Source of the DNA: Sycobia sp. Sy_11
Lineage: Eukaryota > Arthropoda > Insecta > Hymenoptera > Epichrysomallidae
Direction: 5' to 3'
Assembly (NCBI GenBank): GCA_018907035.1
Contig: JACCIC010000034.1
Span: 2,470,001-2,534,000 of the forward strand
DNA length: 64,000 nucleotides
Shown: positions 23,561-36,240 of the stretch, one piece after another
Numbering within the stretch: position 1 is the first letter of the stretch
Layout of the letters: every line of letters begins with the position of its first letter
Translations under genes and position numbers: made by a program
The notes under the pieces: generated by a model
What the model saw: only the letters and a program-made list of their open reading frames with translations
The model's database searches: none
Told to the model about the DNA's origin: nothing

Positions 23561-24280
23561 AGGTCAGCAGAATACCTGCCCGCTCGTCCCAAATTAGTTT
23601 TTCTATACATCTTTTTACATCGTTACAATTATATGGTTATTACATATGGATTGGCAACAGAACGCAAACTCGTCAAATTTATTTGGAAAATATTACGTTA
23701 AAACATCTTATATTAAATTAATTTTTCAGATCGAATGAAAAATTACAGTAAACTTCCCCTCTACACAGGACCGTTATATAGTTCAACGTGAAATCCGAAA
23801 AATTATATGAAAGTTTTGGTTTTAAGAGTAGGATACTGAATAATATATCTCTGCGTTGAATAATTTACATGCCTTTATTTATTGATGACGGGCACCTAAA
23901 TGAAGATTGTAAAAATTGATTTATTACAATTTTAGTGCAATATGAATTTCATAGAAAAACGGGATTGAAAAAAACTTTATTCGCATAATGAAATATTTTC
24001 ACTCGACATAATAAAAAGGACGAGGACGATGGTATTTTATTAAATAATTCGTTATTAATCCAGGCTTAATATCAAAGATCATCAGATAAGCTCCCGAGAG
24101 CTGGAAAATTCGGAATTATTCATTGTTTGATGTCATTATTGAATTAGTTTGAGTGTAAGTTCTACAGATTGCCTATAGTACTGTGAAATGATAATAATAC
24201 ATTCAATCATAATAATACAGCATCTGTTATAGCATCTTATGATAAATATAGCTCGGCCCATTTTCATAATCGAAATCAAT
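23561..24280. other. AT-rich, no recognised feature
   Basis: AT-rich sequence without recognisable coding, RNA or repeat structure. Confidence 0.4.
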
Positions 24281-24680
24281 ACTAATCTGTAGAGCGGATG
24301 CTCGGTAATTTCGCTTACCCCCTCCAAAGCGATAATATACGGAGCCAATTGAAAAAACACACGTTAATTGAGCTTTTAAACGCGTAGAACGATGAAAAGG
24401 TACGCTTTGAACAAATTGCGCATCCACAAAGTATTTCGTTTCTAGATCGAAACGAAACGCATAATTTCAAGCATATTTTATATAGAATGTGGGGGAGGTG
24501 GGTAGCACACTGCCCGCTCATAAATTCGCTGAAAAAGAGCAGTCTAAAACCGTATAATCGCTATATAATGCGTGCGCTCCTGTTTACGCATCGATTAGTG
24601 CAACGTGTATACATCAATGTGCTTCCGGGCTGGCAGTAAAAAGTGGGAAGAACTCCATTGTCGAACTTCCGGTCACTCTA

Positions 24681-24682
<2 letters not shown>

Positions 24683-24745
<63 letters not shown>
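24683..24745. repeat. (AT)n microsatellite
   Basis: About 63 bp of AT dinucleotides. Confidence 0.95.
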
Positions 24746-24746
<1 letters not shown>

Positions 24747-25212
24747 TACAAGCCTCCATAAATTCTACTGACCATCGGCCCGCGCGCGGGGGGTGACGCG
24801 GCTTTCTTTATAGTGTAGCCGCCATTGTCGAGATCATATACAAGAAGAAGAAAGCCCGCACGCAAGAGCGGGGGGAGCGGCGAGGGCGTGCATGCAAATT
24901 TACGGTGTACCAATTACGTCCTCCCCCTCCGTGCTCTCTGCCCGTGGACCGCCCCCTCCCCCTCTGCCCTGCTGTCGAACCGCGTCGAAACGGAAATTTT
25001 CCCCATTGTTGCGAAACCTTAAGCCGCGCGCGCGCGAGATGCCTCAATTCGAGCGGGTGTGTTGCACGCGCGTGCGTAACGGGCATCAGTGTGTGCGGTC
25101 ATTGATTTTCCTCGCGGCAATAGTATATTATGTAGACAGGCGGGAGACGTGGAGGGGGTCGTCGTCGTCGTCGTCGCCGTTGTTGCCCACCCGTAAACGG
25201 CCCTTTTCACTA

Positions 25213-25234
25213 TGTGTGTGTGTGTGTGTGTGTG
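25213..25234. repeat. (TG)n microsatellite
   Basis: Eleven TG dinucleotides, followed by a short imperfect continuation. Confidence 0.85.
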
Positions 25235-25410
25235 TCTGTGTATAATACGTAACAAGTGATCGGCGTAGTAGAAATATTTTCATGTGAAATCGCTCGAGCC
25301 GTGGCTGCTTTATCGACGCGCGCGCGCGCCTCGGCATTCTTTTATTGCGCAACGGCCACTGAAATTAATTATTTCGGTTTAAAGGATCCGCGATGCTTTT
25401 CGCACAAGGA

Positions 25411-28013
25411 ATTTATGGGATGTTTATGAGAACCTTCCTTCTGATTCTTAATTAAATTGTATAATGGCTTTTTAATGGTAATCGGATCTTTAAAATACTT
25501 TGCAGTTAAATTTGACCTACATTTTCAAACAGGCTCCGAACTAATATTTTATTGTCTGTAGGATTTTATAGGAAAGATTTTTATTTTATAAATAATAATT
25601 AATAAATCACGTAATTATCTTATGCACTTAATAGAAAAAAGGGATTAATATATGAAATTTAAATTAGGATAAATTTTGTATTCTATAGATTATAGAGATT
25701 GATTTAAATTATATTTTTTCCGATCAATGCGAAGAACATGTTCAAGATAATAATTAATAATTCTCTTTTCGTTTCTATAATCCAAACACGTTCTATATTT
25801 TTCAATTGACCAAGAAGAAAATGTTTAATATAGTAATTTAAAATATCTGTCACCTTTCTTTTAGGTATTAAATTTGATTGGGTAAAATTGACATTCTTTA
25901 TACAAATACAGAACCTATAGATAAAGAATCTAAAATAAATTCTAAATAATAGAAAAACATACATTACTACGCGCAATTTATTATTATTATCATTATTATT
26001 ATTATTATTGTACGTGTATTATCATTTATTCATTTTATTTTCATTATCGTTTATTTTACTTGTTCTCCTACATTAATAATATACTAGTTTCAGGAACATT
26101 TACAACGTTTAAAATTAATTTGTAACTAATAACGAACTTATTTCAACTGTTCATTGTCAGTATCAGTGTATGTATTATTTGATGAAGATTTATTCAAAAC
26201 ATTGAAGAGAATTATTTTCTAAGCCAATGTTTAATTGACTACTGTATATACGAAGCATTATTTACTTCGAGCAATAAGATATAGAATAAGTGGAACATTA
26301 TTCTTATGTTGCTTGAGAATTCACCACCTATAAAGATATACATTTCCATAAAAATTAATGCGAAAATGTAATGCAACTGAAGGTATGCGCAAGGAGCAAT
26401 AATAATTTAAAGCTACGTACACGAATGGCCAAGTGAAAGAAATGCATTCGTATAATTATATACCCATTATCACGCATCCGCGGACGAAAAAGAAAGGAAG
26501 AAGCCGTCATTTTGCCTCGCATTTCGCGGGATGTCCATAGAGTCTCACTCGGCCACTGCAATAATACACGTACTATATGGTGCGAGAAAAAATTTGCCAA
26601 GATATGGCGTTCTGCTCGAAACTTTATTATATATAGTTGCGGCAGTTTGATTATCACATTTGTGTGCAAACTGCAGCTGCATTCGCATAGCACTGCGCGG
26701 CATCCTCTGTGCGCTTCATTATCTTTTCACTCCAACTATTACTATTATCATCGGTAAATTAATAACATTATCCCATTTAATTAATGCGGCTTCGTTATCT
26801 TTATTGTCCGTTGACCTTTATACGTATATATTTATATATAAATATGTACATTTGTATTAAAGGAGCGTTAATTATTTGACGTATAATATATATAGTACTA
26901 CTGTGCAACACTCGTGTACTTGTATTATATCTACTATAAATACATACATATATAGTGTATAATTATTTTTAAGCGAATAATTGCAATGGGTTTCATTCGT
27001 CACGCTAAATTAGGGCGCAAATAGTGCATCACTGGAATTTCAATTTTGCCGCAATGTAACCCTAAAATACCTGACTTGGTAATGAACAGTTAATTTCTCT
27101 AACTTGGATATGAAGACATTTCTTTTCGAGCCAACCATAATACAACAGCGTCATTAAAATAGCTCGTGCGTAAATCAAAAACAATCGCGGCATTCCATAA
27201 CATCGATCTAAAATATTTTTATATATATTTAGATTTTATTCTTTTTAGTTTAAATTATTTAATATTATTCTACAATTTACATTCTTACGTTTTTATAAAT
27301 GCATATAAAAATGCATTAATGTATAATATATTGTACATGGCTATTATATAATATGCATTGTTGTTAAGTTATATTTTTGTTGCTCTTTTATAATTCTGTA
27401 ACTGAACAGTGTGAAAAATAATACGTCAAATTCTATATACGAATACTATATCTCGTATCATTTAAGTAGAAGCATTAGTTTATTATCATTTAGTAGAAGT
27501 AGAAGTATCATAACAAACGGCTCACTATTCAAAATTGTATGCACTTTTTTTGTATGCAAGTTTTTTATTCAAATATTTTCGTCACTCTATGATTAATAAT
27601 AGCTAGAAACATTGCGGATATATTATTATTATTCATACGAATTATAGAACTTATAAAAAATATTTTAATAAATATTCAAACATAATCTACTTGCAACTTT
27701 GAGAAAATTATATATAATTTTGTGCATTACGGAAATGCCCAGTTTTTTAATTGATTATGATTATTTAATTGATAATTTAATTTAAGCACATTAATAACAC
27801 TTCGATATCAGCTCTATATATGATAAAGTAAACTCTAAAACAAATGAAACCTCGCGAAATTAATAATTGCAATAACCAGTAACGTGTATGCTAAGGCTTC
27901 GAATCACATTTTAAGGGAGAGTTAAAAGCGTGTTTACGGTTCGGTGAAAGTCGTTAGAACCAGGTATAAATGATATCCGGAATTGTAATCTAGGGTTGTT
28001 AAAATTAATCGAT
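25411..28013. other. AT-rich with small GC-elevated patch 26371-26760
   Basis: Mostly AT-rich; an ATT-rich run lies at 25980-26010. The patch at 26371-26760 has balanced composition and overlapping small frames on both strands without motifs. Confidence 0.4.
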
Positions 28014-28032
28014 CACACACACACACACACAC
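28014..28032. repeat. (CA)n microsatellite
   Basis: About 19 bp of CA dinucleotides in AT-rich DNA. Confidence 0.85.
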
Positions 28033-28576
28033 ATGTTCTTTAGTCAGGTTCTAAGTTTTAAGTTCTAAATTCTAAGTCAACATCCCAAATGGATTGTTAT
28101 AGTTTTGATTGAGTGGCGCAACAAATCATTTTAGTTAGGGGTATCCAAATACTTCGAAAAGAAAATAAAAATGTTTTATTTCCGGAAATCTAGTCTTTCT
28201 ATATATTTTTTGGCTAAATTCCTGCATTAATTTATTTTAATTAACTATACTTAAATATTCTATGGACATGTGCATCACATCCTGCCATATTGCTTTATCG
28301 TAGTTGTAGGTACAACATAATCTTTCTTAAATAGGTTTTTAGCCGGTGTAATATACTGACGTCCATTCCATGCCTATCTCTATCCGCAGTAACTCTATGA
28401 TAGTATACGTTAGATGCGCGCATTTAGAAAGTCGCAGCTTGCTGAACAGTCGATTGAATATTTTCCACACTTATACACATATGCTTTCGGATAATGTTAA
28501 CGTAATGGTATCTTCTCTAGTAATACTACCTGAATTGTATAAGGTCGTATAAGGTCGTTTTTCTAGAAAATTACTT

Positions 28577-28612
28577 AAATAAATAAATAAATAAATAAAT
28601 GAATAAATAAAT
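28577..28612. repeat. (AAAT)n microsatellite
   Basis: About nine AAAT units with one G substitution. Confidence 0.9.
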
Positions 28613-29150
28613 ACATATCTGAATCATATTGGCACCCGCAGTAGAAGGTAAAAAGACTAAACGGCATTCTGACAGTCTCAACGCCCCCGGTTGTTGTGCC
28701 TGTGGTTTTTATTCTATTTTTTAAGCATTTCAAAAATGAGTTTTCTTAGTTTATTATGTATGGCTTCTTGAGATATGAGCTACAAAAAATATTTTACATG
28801 CTTTGTGATTTACTGTATAGCTATTGAGAAAATAAACATTTTCTTCAAAATTAAAATTTTGACGAATTTTATCGCACTGTACATAATAGACGAAGTCAAT
28901 CAGTTTGAAAATGGCTCGTTTAGGAAGTCATTATTTTTATACATTCGAAGATTCATGAGCATGACGAACTGCATTATTTTATATTTCACTCGATTTCACC
29001 CCATCGTCTGGTGCGCGTCAAACAACCAAAATGAAACACTGCGCAAACTAGCTAGAAAACTTTACACAAATTGTATACTATATATATCCTCAAACGCCAT
29101 GCTCCCGTTTCTTTTCAATTCATATCCTCCTATACTGCTTTACTGTATTA
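28613..29150. other. AT-rich, no gene called
   Basis: A 208-codon open frame runs from 28775 to 29401, but its first 120 residues are AT-driven (Ile, Phe, Tyr, Asn) and its C-terminus is a (CA)n-encoded HTHT run. No domain, signal or splice context was recognised, so it is not called as a gene. Confidence 0.4.
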
Positions 29151-29305
29151 TATATAATTCGAAAATCGGGCGGTCGCGATTGTCTGGTTCGCGAACGATA
29201 CCCCCTCCCCTTCGCCCCTGCGACTGTCCTAATGGCCTGCATGCTCGTTTCGCACACGCACGTGCGAGCGGCCACTTCAAATTTCTTCATTGTTCCTATT
29301 ATCGT

Positions 29306-29337
<32 letters not shown>

Positions 29338-29760
29338 GCGCGCACACGCGCGCACACACACACACCCACCTAGAAATCCGCTTGGTACACAAGGCATATA
29401 ATAGCAGGCGCAGCGTGCGTCTTGTGTCGGGAGATCGCTCGCCTCCGTGAGTCAGTATGCGCGGTCGCTACATATAACGCACGTGCAAGGGCGAGTGGTG
29501 CGCACACGGCGACCGCGTGCAACTAGTCCTATGTTATACACAGTATCCCGAGTCGTGAAACATTCTTCCGGGCTACGGGTGACTTCCGCGACGCGACGCC
29601 ATCGTCATCGCACCCGCCGGTCGGCTCGGCTGTACCGCGTGCGCACCAATGACTCACGATTACGCACAAGGTTTGATGTAACATCGGCGTTGACTATACG
29701 ATCGGCTCCAATATCGAGAGCTCTTTGGCGGCGTGCTGGATCCTTTAGCTGATGGAGACT
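29151..29760. other. CpG-rich island with possible TATA and splice donor
   Basis: CpG-rich, non-repetitive outside its (CA)n core. A TATAATA site at 29397-29403 is followed 45 bp later by CC then GTGAGTCAG (from 29448), a good donor consensus. A short non-coding first exon is therefore conceivable. The Arg-rich frame 29447-29752 has no domain. Confidence 0.3.
29307..29335. repeat. (CA)n microsatellite
   Basis: About 29 bp of CA dinucleotides continuing into imperfect CGCGCA/CACA to about 29367. Confidence 0.92.
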
Positions 29761-30321
29761 GTTGGACTCCCTCGTCTACGATTTATGATTATAATTTATT
29801 AAATAGAAAGGACTAAATTTATTTTCGCTTTTCGTCTTTACTTCAGAAAACGAAAAAGTTCTGTTTTTCTATATTTTATGTATGATTCTGCTTGTCGAAC
29901 GGAGTAAATATACAATAACCGATTATTCCATAAAAATCGTATATTTTGTGTATTTGCAACTTTTCAACCGTTTGAACCTGTAACTAGTGACTTATTACGG
30001 GTTTACTATCTTCGTTAAGTTATATTCACAAAAATTTACTTAAAAAACTATATAGTTATTTAAAACATTAATTATTAATGGAAATATCAAATTCGCTTTA
30101 TGTACGACTATGCTGAAAAAGTTTATGCCAATATAGTCCAAATTTATGTTCCATTATTTATGTACATGATCGAAACTGAATTTTTCAAAAATAAATTAAT
30201 TTAAAGAATACACAGGTTATTGAATACATAGCTTTCTTATAATTGACTATGTATATATTTCTATCAATTTCTTGACAAATAATTTGCAATTATACAAACT
30301 GGTACTTGAAAACTGATTACA

Positions 30322-30388
<67 letters not shown>

Positions 30389-31600
30389 GAATCTATTAGC
30401 AAATAACTATCCATCTCTCGACCATTGAAAGTATAATAATCAATTTTGTATATGATTTTAAAGTTTTCTACGACCCGCAAAGAGAACAAAATTCTTGAAT
30501 TGTATTAGTATATGTAGCCAAATAATTCTAATCATATTTGTCTTTTGACATCTTAATGTGTAAATAAAAATCGCGAACGCAGTGATTTACTAATATATAT
30601 AATTATACTTATTGGTACATTTCATCTTATGCATGGTTAAAAACATTTATATAATCATCTTCAAAAGCAATTTCTTTATTTTAACTATTGCTAATATTTT
30701 AACATTGAAAGAATAAACTTATTAAAGTACTGAAGAAAATAAAAAAGAAAAATTTCGTTAACTATTAGCATGTCATCAATTATAGATGCGCTACAAAAAT
30801 TACAAATTAAATTAATATAATAAATGTTACCGTGTTATAATAAATCTTCAGCTGTTTCAAGTTAAAAATTTGATAACGCAATTTTGTAAAAATAATTTAA
30901 AATCACAACGACTGAAATAAAAAAAAATATAACATAAACAATTTCATTAAAAAAAATTACAAATAACGTGATATATGCGAGGACCATTATGTTCAATTAA
31001 AACGTGACCGTACAGCAAGGTGTATGCTACAGTATGCTTTTTTTAGCAATATCTTTTCTAAGTAAAAACATCTTTTACTTTTTTGATTTCATCTGATTCG
31101 TTGATACATTTCGACTACAGTTTGAATACTATTAACAGAATATAAAATTAATTGTATAGAACAAGAATTATCACCAGAAAAAAATATTTGAATATTTTAA
31201 GCTAGATTAAAAAAAAAAAAACATATTTATGACTAAATTTGTGTTCGACCTTCTTTCTTTTCTGAATACTGGATTGTAAAATATTGTAATATTAATGTTT
31301 AATGAAAAGCGTTTTTTGATATGATATAAGCAGGTAAGTGTTAATAGAATTTATAATAGTCTTGTTAAAAATGTGCAGTTGTCCGTGGATAAGACATAAG
31401 AATTAATCGAACAAATGCGCGTTATTTTAAAGTTATTTGGTAATTCCGAAGTATATTTCTCTTTTAGATTAGTCTTGCAACCACTCATAGCCAATATTCA
31501 TTATACATACATATATCCCTATACAGATGTAAGTGTTGCTACTTTTGAAATTGCCATAAAAAAATTCCTTTAACTTTATAGTTTATACCAGTGCACCTTT

Positions 31601-31604
<4 letters not shown>
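29761..31604. other. AT-rich, (AT)n at 30324-30384
   Basis: AT-rich DNA with a 61-bp (AT)n array at 30324-30384 and a 12-base A run near 31210. No coding or RNA feature was recognised. Confidence 0.5.

Positions 31605-31660
<56 letters not shown>
31605..31660. repeat. (AT)n microsatellite
   Basis: About 56 bp of AT dinucleotides directly before a CpG-rich island. Confidence 0.95.
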
Positions 31661-31664
<4 letters not shown>

Positions 31665-32091
31665 TCATTGCCCAATAATGTACGAGTGGGAAATATGCGC
31701 AGCGACGGCTGTCGCCGCGGCGCCAGCCATTGCTCCTTATATTTATATCGGTGCACTTGATCTTAAATAATGAACAAGGTACACTTTCTCAGCATTAAGT
31801 ACCACGCGTACCCCCATCAACCGGCGTATTATAAATCTAACGGGGGAGGAAGGAGGAACGCTCCGGCATCTCCCGCGTGCGTTCGTCGCGCGCGTCGATA
31901 TATATATATTGAAGAAAAAGTTGCGCATGAGAAAGTCTTTATTGTTGCGTCGATCGTTGATCGGTGCCGCGCATCCACGCGAGGGGAGGAAGCAAGCGGT
32001 TACGCTCGATTCGGCAAACCAGTTCGTTAATAGCTTAATTTCCGCTCGGACGATCGGTCGGTCCTATATACTTCGGTGCGGTAGCTCAGGC

Positions 32092-32094
<3 letters not shown>

Positions 32095-32151
<57 letters not shown>
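32095..32151. repeat. (AT)n microsatellite
   Basis: About 57 bp of AT dinucleotides. Confidence 0.95.
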
Positions 32152-32153
<2 letters not shown>

Positions 32154-32222
32154 TGCACCCAAGGTGCTGCCCGGCATCGCATAAGCCGTTGCGCAGGCGT
32201 ATGTCTATATGTTTCTTCTCAC

Positions 32223-32286
32223 GCTTCTTCTTCTTCTTCTTTTTCTTCTTTTTCTTCTTCTTCTTCTTCTTGTTCTTCTTGTTCTT
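32223..32286. repeat. Imperfect (TTC)n microsatellite
   Basis: About 64 bp of TTC trinucleotides with TTT and TTG variants. It encodes the Lys-rich antisense frame seen here, which is not a gene. Long GAA/TTC tracts can form triplex DNA. Confidence 0.92.
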
Positions 32287-32450
32287 TACATCAGTCTTAT
32301 TTTTGCGACACTTTCCTATCGCGTTCTGTCTTATTATATCGATGTATTCGTCTACATAGCTGTACGAAATCGAGAGCGTCTTCGACGCGTTCAAGGACGT
32401 ACATCCTGAAACTCCGATGAGCGTGGAATGGCCAGTTGGCCCGTAACGGA

Positions 32451-34320
32451 TGCTCAATTAATTTATACAGACAATTTATCGAGAATTTATACATTATTTG
32501 ATCTGATTTCTTGCGTACTATCAATATCGGTAAGTGTATATTACTGATTTGTTAAATTGTTACAGAAGGCCTTACTAAGCAGCTCCGAAAACCCAGAATT
32601 AGGTTTATGGCAGGTCTGTCAGGAAATTTATAAGTGGATCAACATGGCTTTTCAATTTGGAATCAGAGCACATTTTACGAGTTATTTTAATATTCCAACA
32701 ATTACATTCAAAATAAATTCTGCACAATATTTTTGCAACAAGCTTCAACATGACTAAATTGTTCTACTGTATGTAAATATTCATAAATAAAGACGCTAAT
32801 TAATAACTACGGGTGAAACTATACATTTATGAAGAACAGAAATGTTTATAGAGTTGTTTATGCCAATTTGCGGATACAAGAAAATAAACATCGGTCCACC
32901 GAATTGTACTAGTCCATTTCTCTAGCCATTGAGCCAATAATATATCACCAATGAAGAAAACATAATTATTGTATTTTGCATCGAGAATCGGTAACATCAG
33001 GAATTTATGCAAGTTTCAAGGAAATAATGGCAAAAGAAGAGAAAAATACGAATCTAGTGTAATAAAAAAAATTTAATATAATCATAAGACCTAATCATGG
33101 TATTTATGATGTAACCCATAAATGAATAATAAACCAAGAAAACTCTGACTATATGTAATTAAGAAGTATTCAAAATTAATTATAACAAACATGGTTCAAG
33201 TATTTTTGTATGCATCTCGTATGCTTAGATGGTCAATGTGTCAGATGTTCAATCAGAGGGTCATGTATCTAGAAGTGCTTCCATGTAAATCACGTAGTCA
33301 TATAGCTCACAGAAACAAATGCATAAATAAAATATTTTCAATATTTAAAATATTTCAAAATATTTATGATATCACTCAAAAAGCAAGAGTTATACTAAAT
33401 AAAGAATTTAAACGGGCATGTTCTGAAAATAATTCAATTGCATTTGAAAATAAAAATATTTTCACCGGTAAAATGGTAAATTTTTAAAACAGAAATGCAT
33501 AAGCAGATACAACCACACAAATTAATGAGAAATTATTTAGATTAAATCGAAGTTGGGAATATTTTAATAGCAATTCGGATTAGTAATAGTAACAGGTTTA
33601 TCATATATAAAACTATTTAATAAAAAAAGAGATCCAACGCATTTTGGCAAGACTGACTAATAATAGTAAATACTTTAAACTAAGAAAAAAATTTCATAAC
33701 ACCTATTCTATTATGATTTGATTTTATTTTATAAGTTGTTAGCTGAGGATATAATCTAATGAACTTAGAAGAAGGGATCGAGTCATCAGATTGTATAAAA
33801 AATATTCAAATATTCTCCACCAATGTCTATATTAAAAAAAAAATTAATCTATCTGAGAAATATAATTCATCAAATATAATGTAAAGCAGATTTTAATAGA
33901 TTAATTTGAACAAGCTGAAAAGCAAACAAAAGGATGAAAAGCAGTTTTATGAAATTACTAGGAAACATAGACCAGCGTTAGAAAATAATCCGATTTATAT
34001 ATAGATATATAATAGCATATTACGCATAAACAGATAATGTATATTTAAAAATTTTTGTAGCAATTACCTTTATAATACAAAAAACTATTGTATCGACGTT
34101 ATAATATTAATTTGATAGTTCATAATGAGGTATGTGGGGGGAGGGGGTGAAACGAAAAACAATATAGGAAAAAAATTTTAAACAGGCACATTTTATCATA
34201 CTAATCAAATATATAAAATTATTAATATGTATATATTAAAATTATATTATATATAAATTAAAATTGTATCTCTCAAAGGCCAGTGATGCAAGTATACAAG
34301 AACGAAAACTCTCGAAAGAA

Positions 34321-34323
<3 letters not shown>
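32451..34323. other. AT-rich; open frames of uncertain meaning
   Basis: AT-rich DNA with two modest frames of less biased composition, about 32572-32757 (after a TTGTTACAG acceptor-like site) and 33191-33487. Neither has a recognisable domain or donor partner. They could be remnants of an old transposon, but nothing in the sequence proves it. Confidence 0.3.

Positions 34324-34386
<63 letters not shown>
34324..34386. repeat. (AT)n microsatellite
   Basis: About 63 bp of AT dinucleotides. Confidence 0.95.
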
Positions 34387-34390
<4 letters not shown>

Positions 34391-34771
34391 AAGTTCCATA
34401 GCTATTTCTAAGGCTATTGATCGACCTAAAGCCCTACAAAAAAGAAATTCGTTCGTATCCCGCATTTCAGTTTTTTTTACCAGGACGATCTCATTCCGTT
34501 TCCATCGGCTAATTTTTCACCCTTTCCTATTTCGCCACTTTCACCCGGGATCATCGGCTTGCGCAACTTATCGCATACCTCTCTCGTATTAGGCTAAGTT
34601 TTTGTTCTTCTATCCTTCTAGATCCCTATTATGTGTGTGTGTGTGTGTACTTCCATACGCGCCTGGCGATGGGAAGCTTAATGCTCACATCGAGAGATCA
34701 CTCGTTTCTTGTTTTCTTACTTCACCTTCTTCTGTGCGACCGGGCCCGCGCGCGCATCCAGTCCTCAAATC

Positions 34772-34912
34772 ATGAGCGATCAACCTGACGATGCGCGTCG
34801 GCACCGAATCTTCGCGGCATTTTTCACGGGAGAGGGACGTCCGTCGGAGATTTCCGCTGCGATGGGCGCTGAGTCGGCGAATTCGGTCGTCGCACATGGC
34901 GCTCGTCGATGA
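34772..34912 (+). CDS. Small ORF, 46 aa, helix-turn-helix-like pattern (doubtful)
   Basis: ATG with A at -3, 46 codons and TGA, entirely within a CpG-rich stretch. The middle reads FFTGEGRPSEISAAMG, which recalls the G-x-x-x-x-EI-x-x-x-x-G spacing of transposase or regulator helix-turn-helix motifs. The frame then stops, so at most a truncated fragment is present. An antisense frame overlaps it fully. It may be chance in GC-rich DNA or a relic of a transposase N-terminus; I do not claim a functional gene. Confidence 0.15.
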   Translation: MSDQPDDARRHRIFAAFFTGEGRPSEISAAMGAESANSVVAHGARR

Positions 34913-34921
34913 TGCGCACTC

Positions 34922-34924
<3 letters not shown>

Positions 34925-34959
<35 letters not shown>
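34925..34959. repeat. (AT)n microsatellite
   Basis: About 35 bp of AT dinucleotides inside the island. Confidence 0.93.
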
Positions 34960-34960
<1 letters not shown>

Positions 34961-35300
34961 TATACACTCATGTGTGCGGGATCCGCGCTGAGTGGAATGC
35001 CGCAGCAGCTGCGGCAGCGATCAATCCAGAAGTTATCTGATTTTCCGTACTGTTTTATCCATTATTGGCGACTTCGTACAACCTCCTTCCCTCCCACTTA
35101 GTCCATCCTTTCCCATCAGAAATACCGTTTTTACCGGCGCGGCATAAGCAGCAAATGAACCCGGTGGACGACTGCCGGGGAATATTCTTGTCTATACTTA
35201 ATGACGGATTCACCTTCTTTCCGTCCTATTTTGTTTTTTTTCATAGCGCATACATACAATGACGACCGAAAAGAGACTGAGGCGTCGTTGTATTGAAAAA

Positions 35301-35425
35301 CTTATGAAAAGTACATGGGCATTCTTTGGGGTTCTTGCTCTTCATTTAAAGAACTGTTTATATATTTTGCTATATTAATATTGCTTATATATAATATTAT
35401 AGATTATATATAAGCTGTTTATATT

Positions 35426-35484
<59 letters not shown>

Positions 35485-36240
35485 TGTATCTATATATACA
35501 TATAAATATATAATAGTATGCTCCCGTACCAAGCAGTGGTGCGTAATAGACTTTCAATTGTGGAATTATTAATCAGGAGATAAAGTTTCTAGCAGGTTAT
35601 CGACTATTATACTTGAAAAAGTTTTATCAAACAAGTTCTGGAACAGAATTCTATCATAAACAGTAGATCGAAACAAGAACTGTTGAGCGCAACTTATTAA
35701 ATTGATTTACATTTACGGAAGTAATATTATTAATTATTTGTGAAACCGACAAAGTATATCAACTTGTATTTTCTATTTTTATTTATTTCTCGAAATCGCA
35801 AACAATGTTCGACATAAAAATTTGAATAATATCAGGACTGTTGAATTCTGTGTACTTCACGTATATTCTTAGAGTCATAAATGTAGCTGTGACTTTTGTT
35901 CAATCAATGGAATTTTTACAATTAATGCAAAATTAAACTAATATTGAAAAATTAAAAAATATAACAAACGAGAAAACAATGTTTATAGAAAATAATTTAA
36001 ACTCTTTTTAATACGTGATGTCTTATTCAAATTAGCACAGTTTTATTGTGAAGAGAAGTTGGAAAAAGAGCAGATAATGTTCTCCAATAGTAGCCTCTTA
36101 ATTTTTTCCACTCTTTTCGTTCTTAACTCGAGGTATTAGCGTGGTTTGTTCTGACAATACGATGTCACAATCAGATGTCCAATTTAGTGTTTTTTATATA
36201 CTAGGTCTTTAATGAACACTTGTAAAAGCAAAAAGAGAAG
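35301..36240. other. AT-rich, (AT)n at 35429-35474
   Basis: AT-rich DNA with one (AT)n array and nothing else recognised. Confidence 0.5.

Larger units (their letters stand above)
24281..25410. other. CpG-rich island
   Basis: CpG-rich block with a (GTC)n run at 25158-25175, GCGCGC runs near 25025 and 25316, and a POU-type octamer ATGCAAAT at 24891-24898. Five overlapping open frames on both strands compete here. None carries a domain or a convincing splice-bounded exon, so it is listed as a probable regulatory island. Confidence 0.4.
31661..32450. other. CpG-rich island with (AT)n and (TTC)n
   Basis: Balanced to CpG-rich sequence. The left part (31680-32090) is complex and unique with small competing frames. 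The right part contains two microsatellites. No exon with matching splice sites was identified. Confidence 0.4.
34387..35300. other. CpG-rich island
   Basis: Complex CpG-rich block containing a (GT)n at 34632-34647, the small ORF at 34772, an (AT)n array at 34925-34959 and CAGCAGCTGCGGCAGC near 35000-35020. It resembles the other islands and is a candidate regulatory element. Confidence 0.4.

Noticed and set aside
28775..29401. 208-residue + frame
   Set aside because: AT-driven composition followed by HTHT from a CA repeat; no motif, signal or conservation evidence.
32557..32757. Frame after a TTGTTACAG acceptor-like site with an ALLSSSENPELG segment
   Set aside because: Briefly recalled a winged-helix start, but the following residues do not fit and no donor or downstream partner exists.
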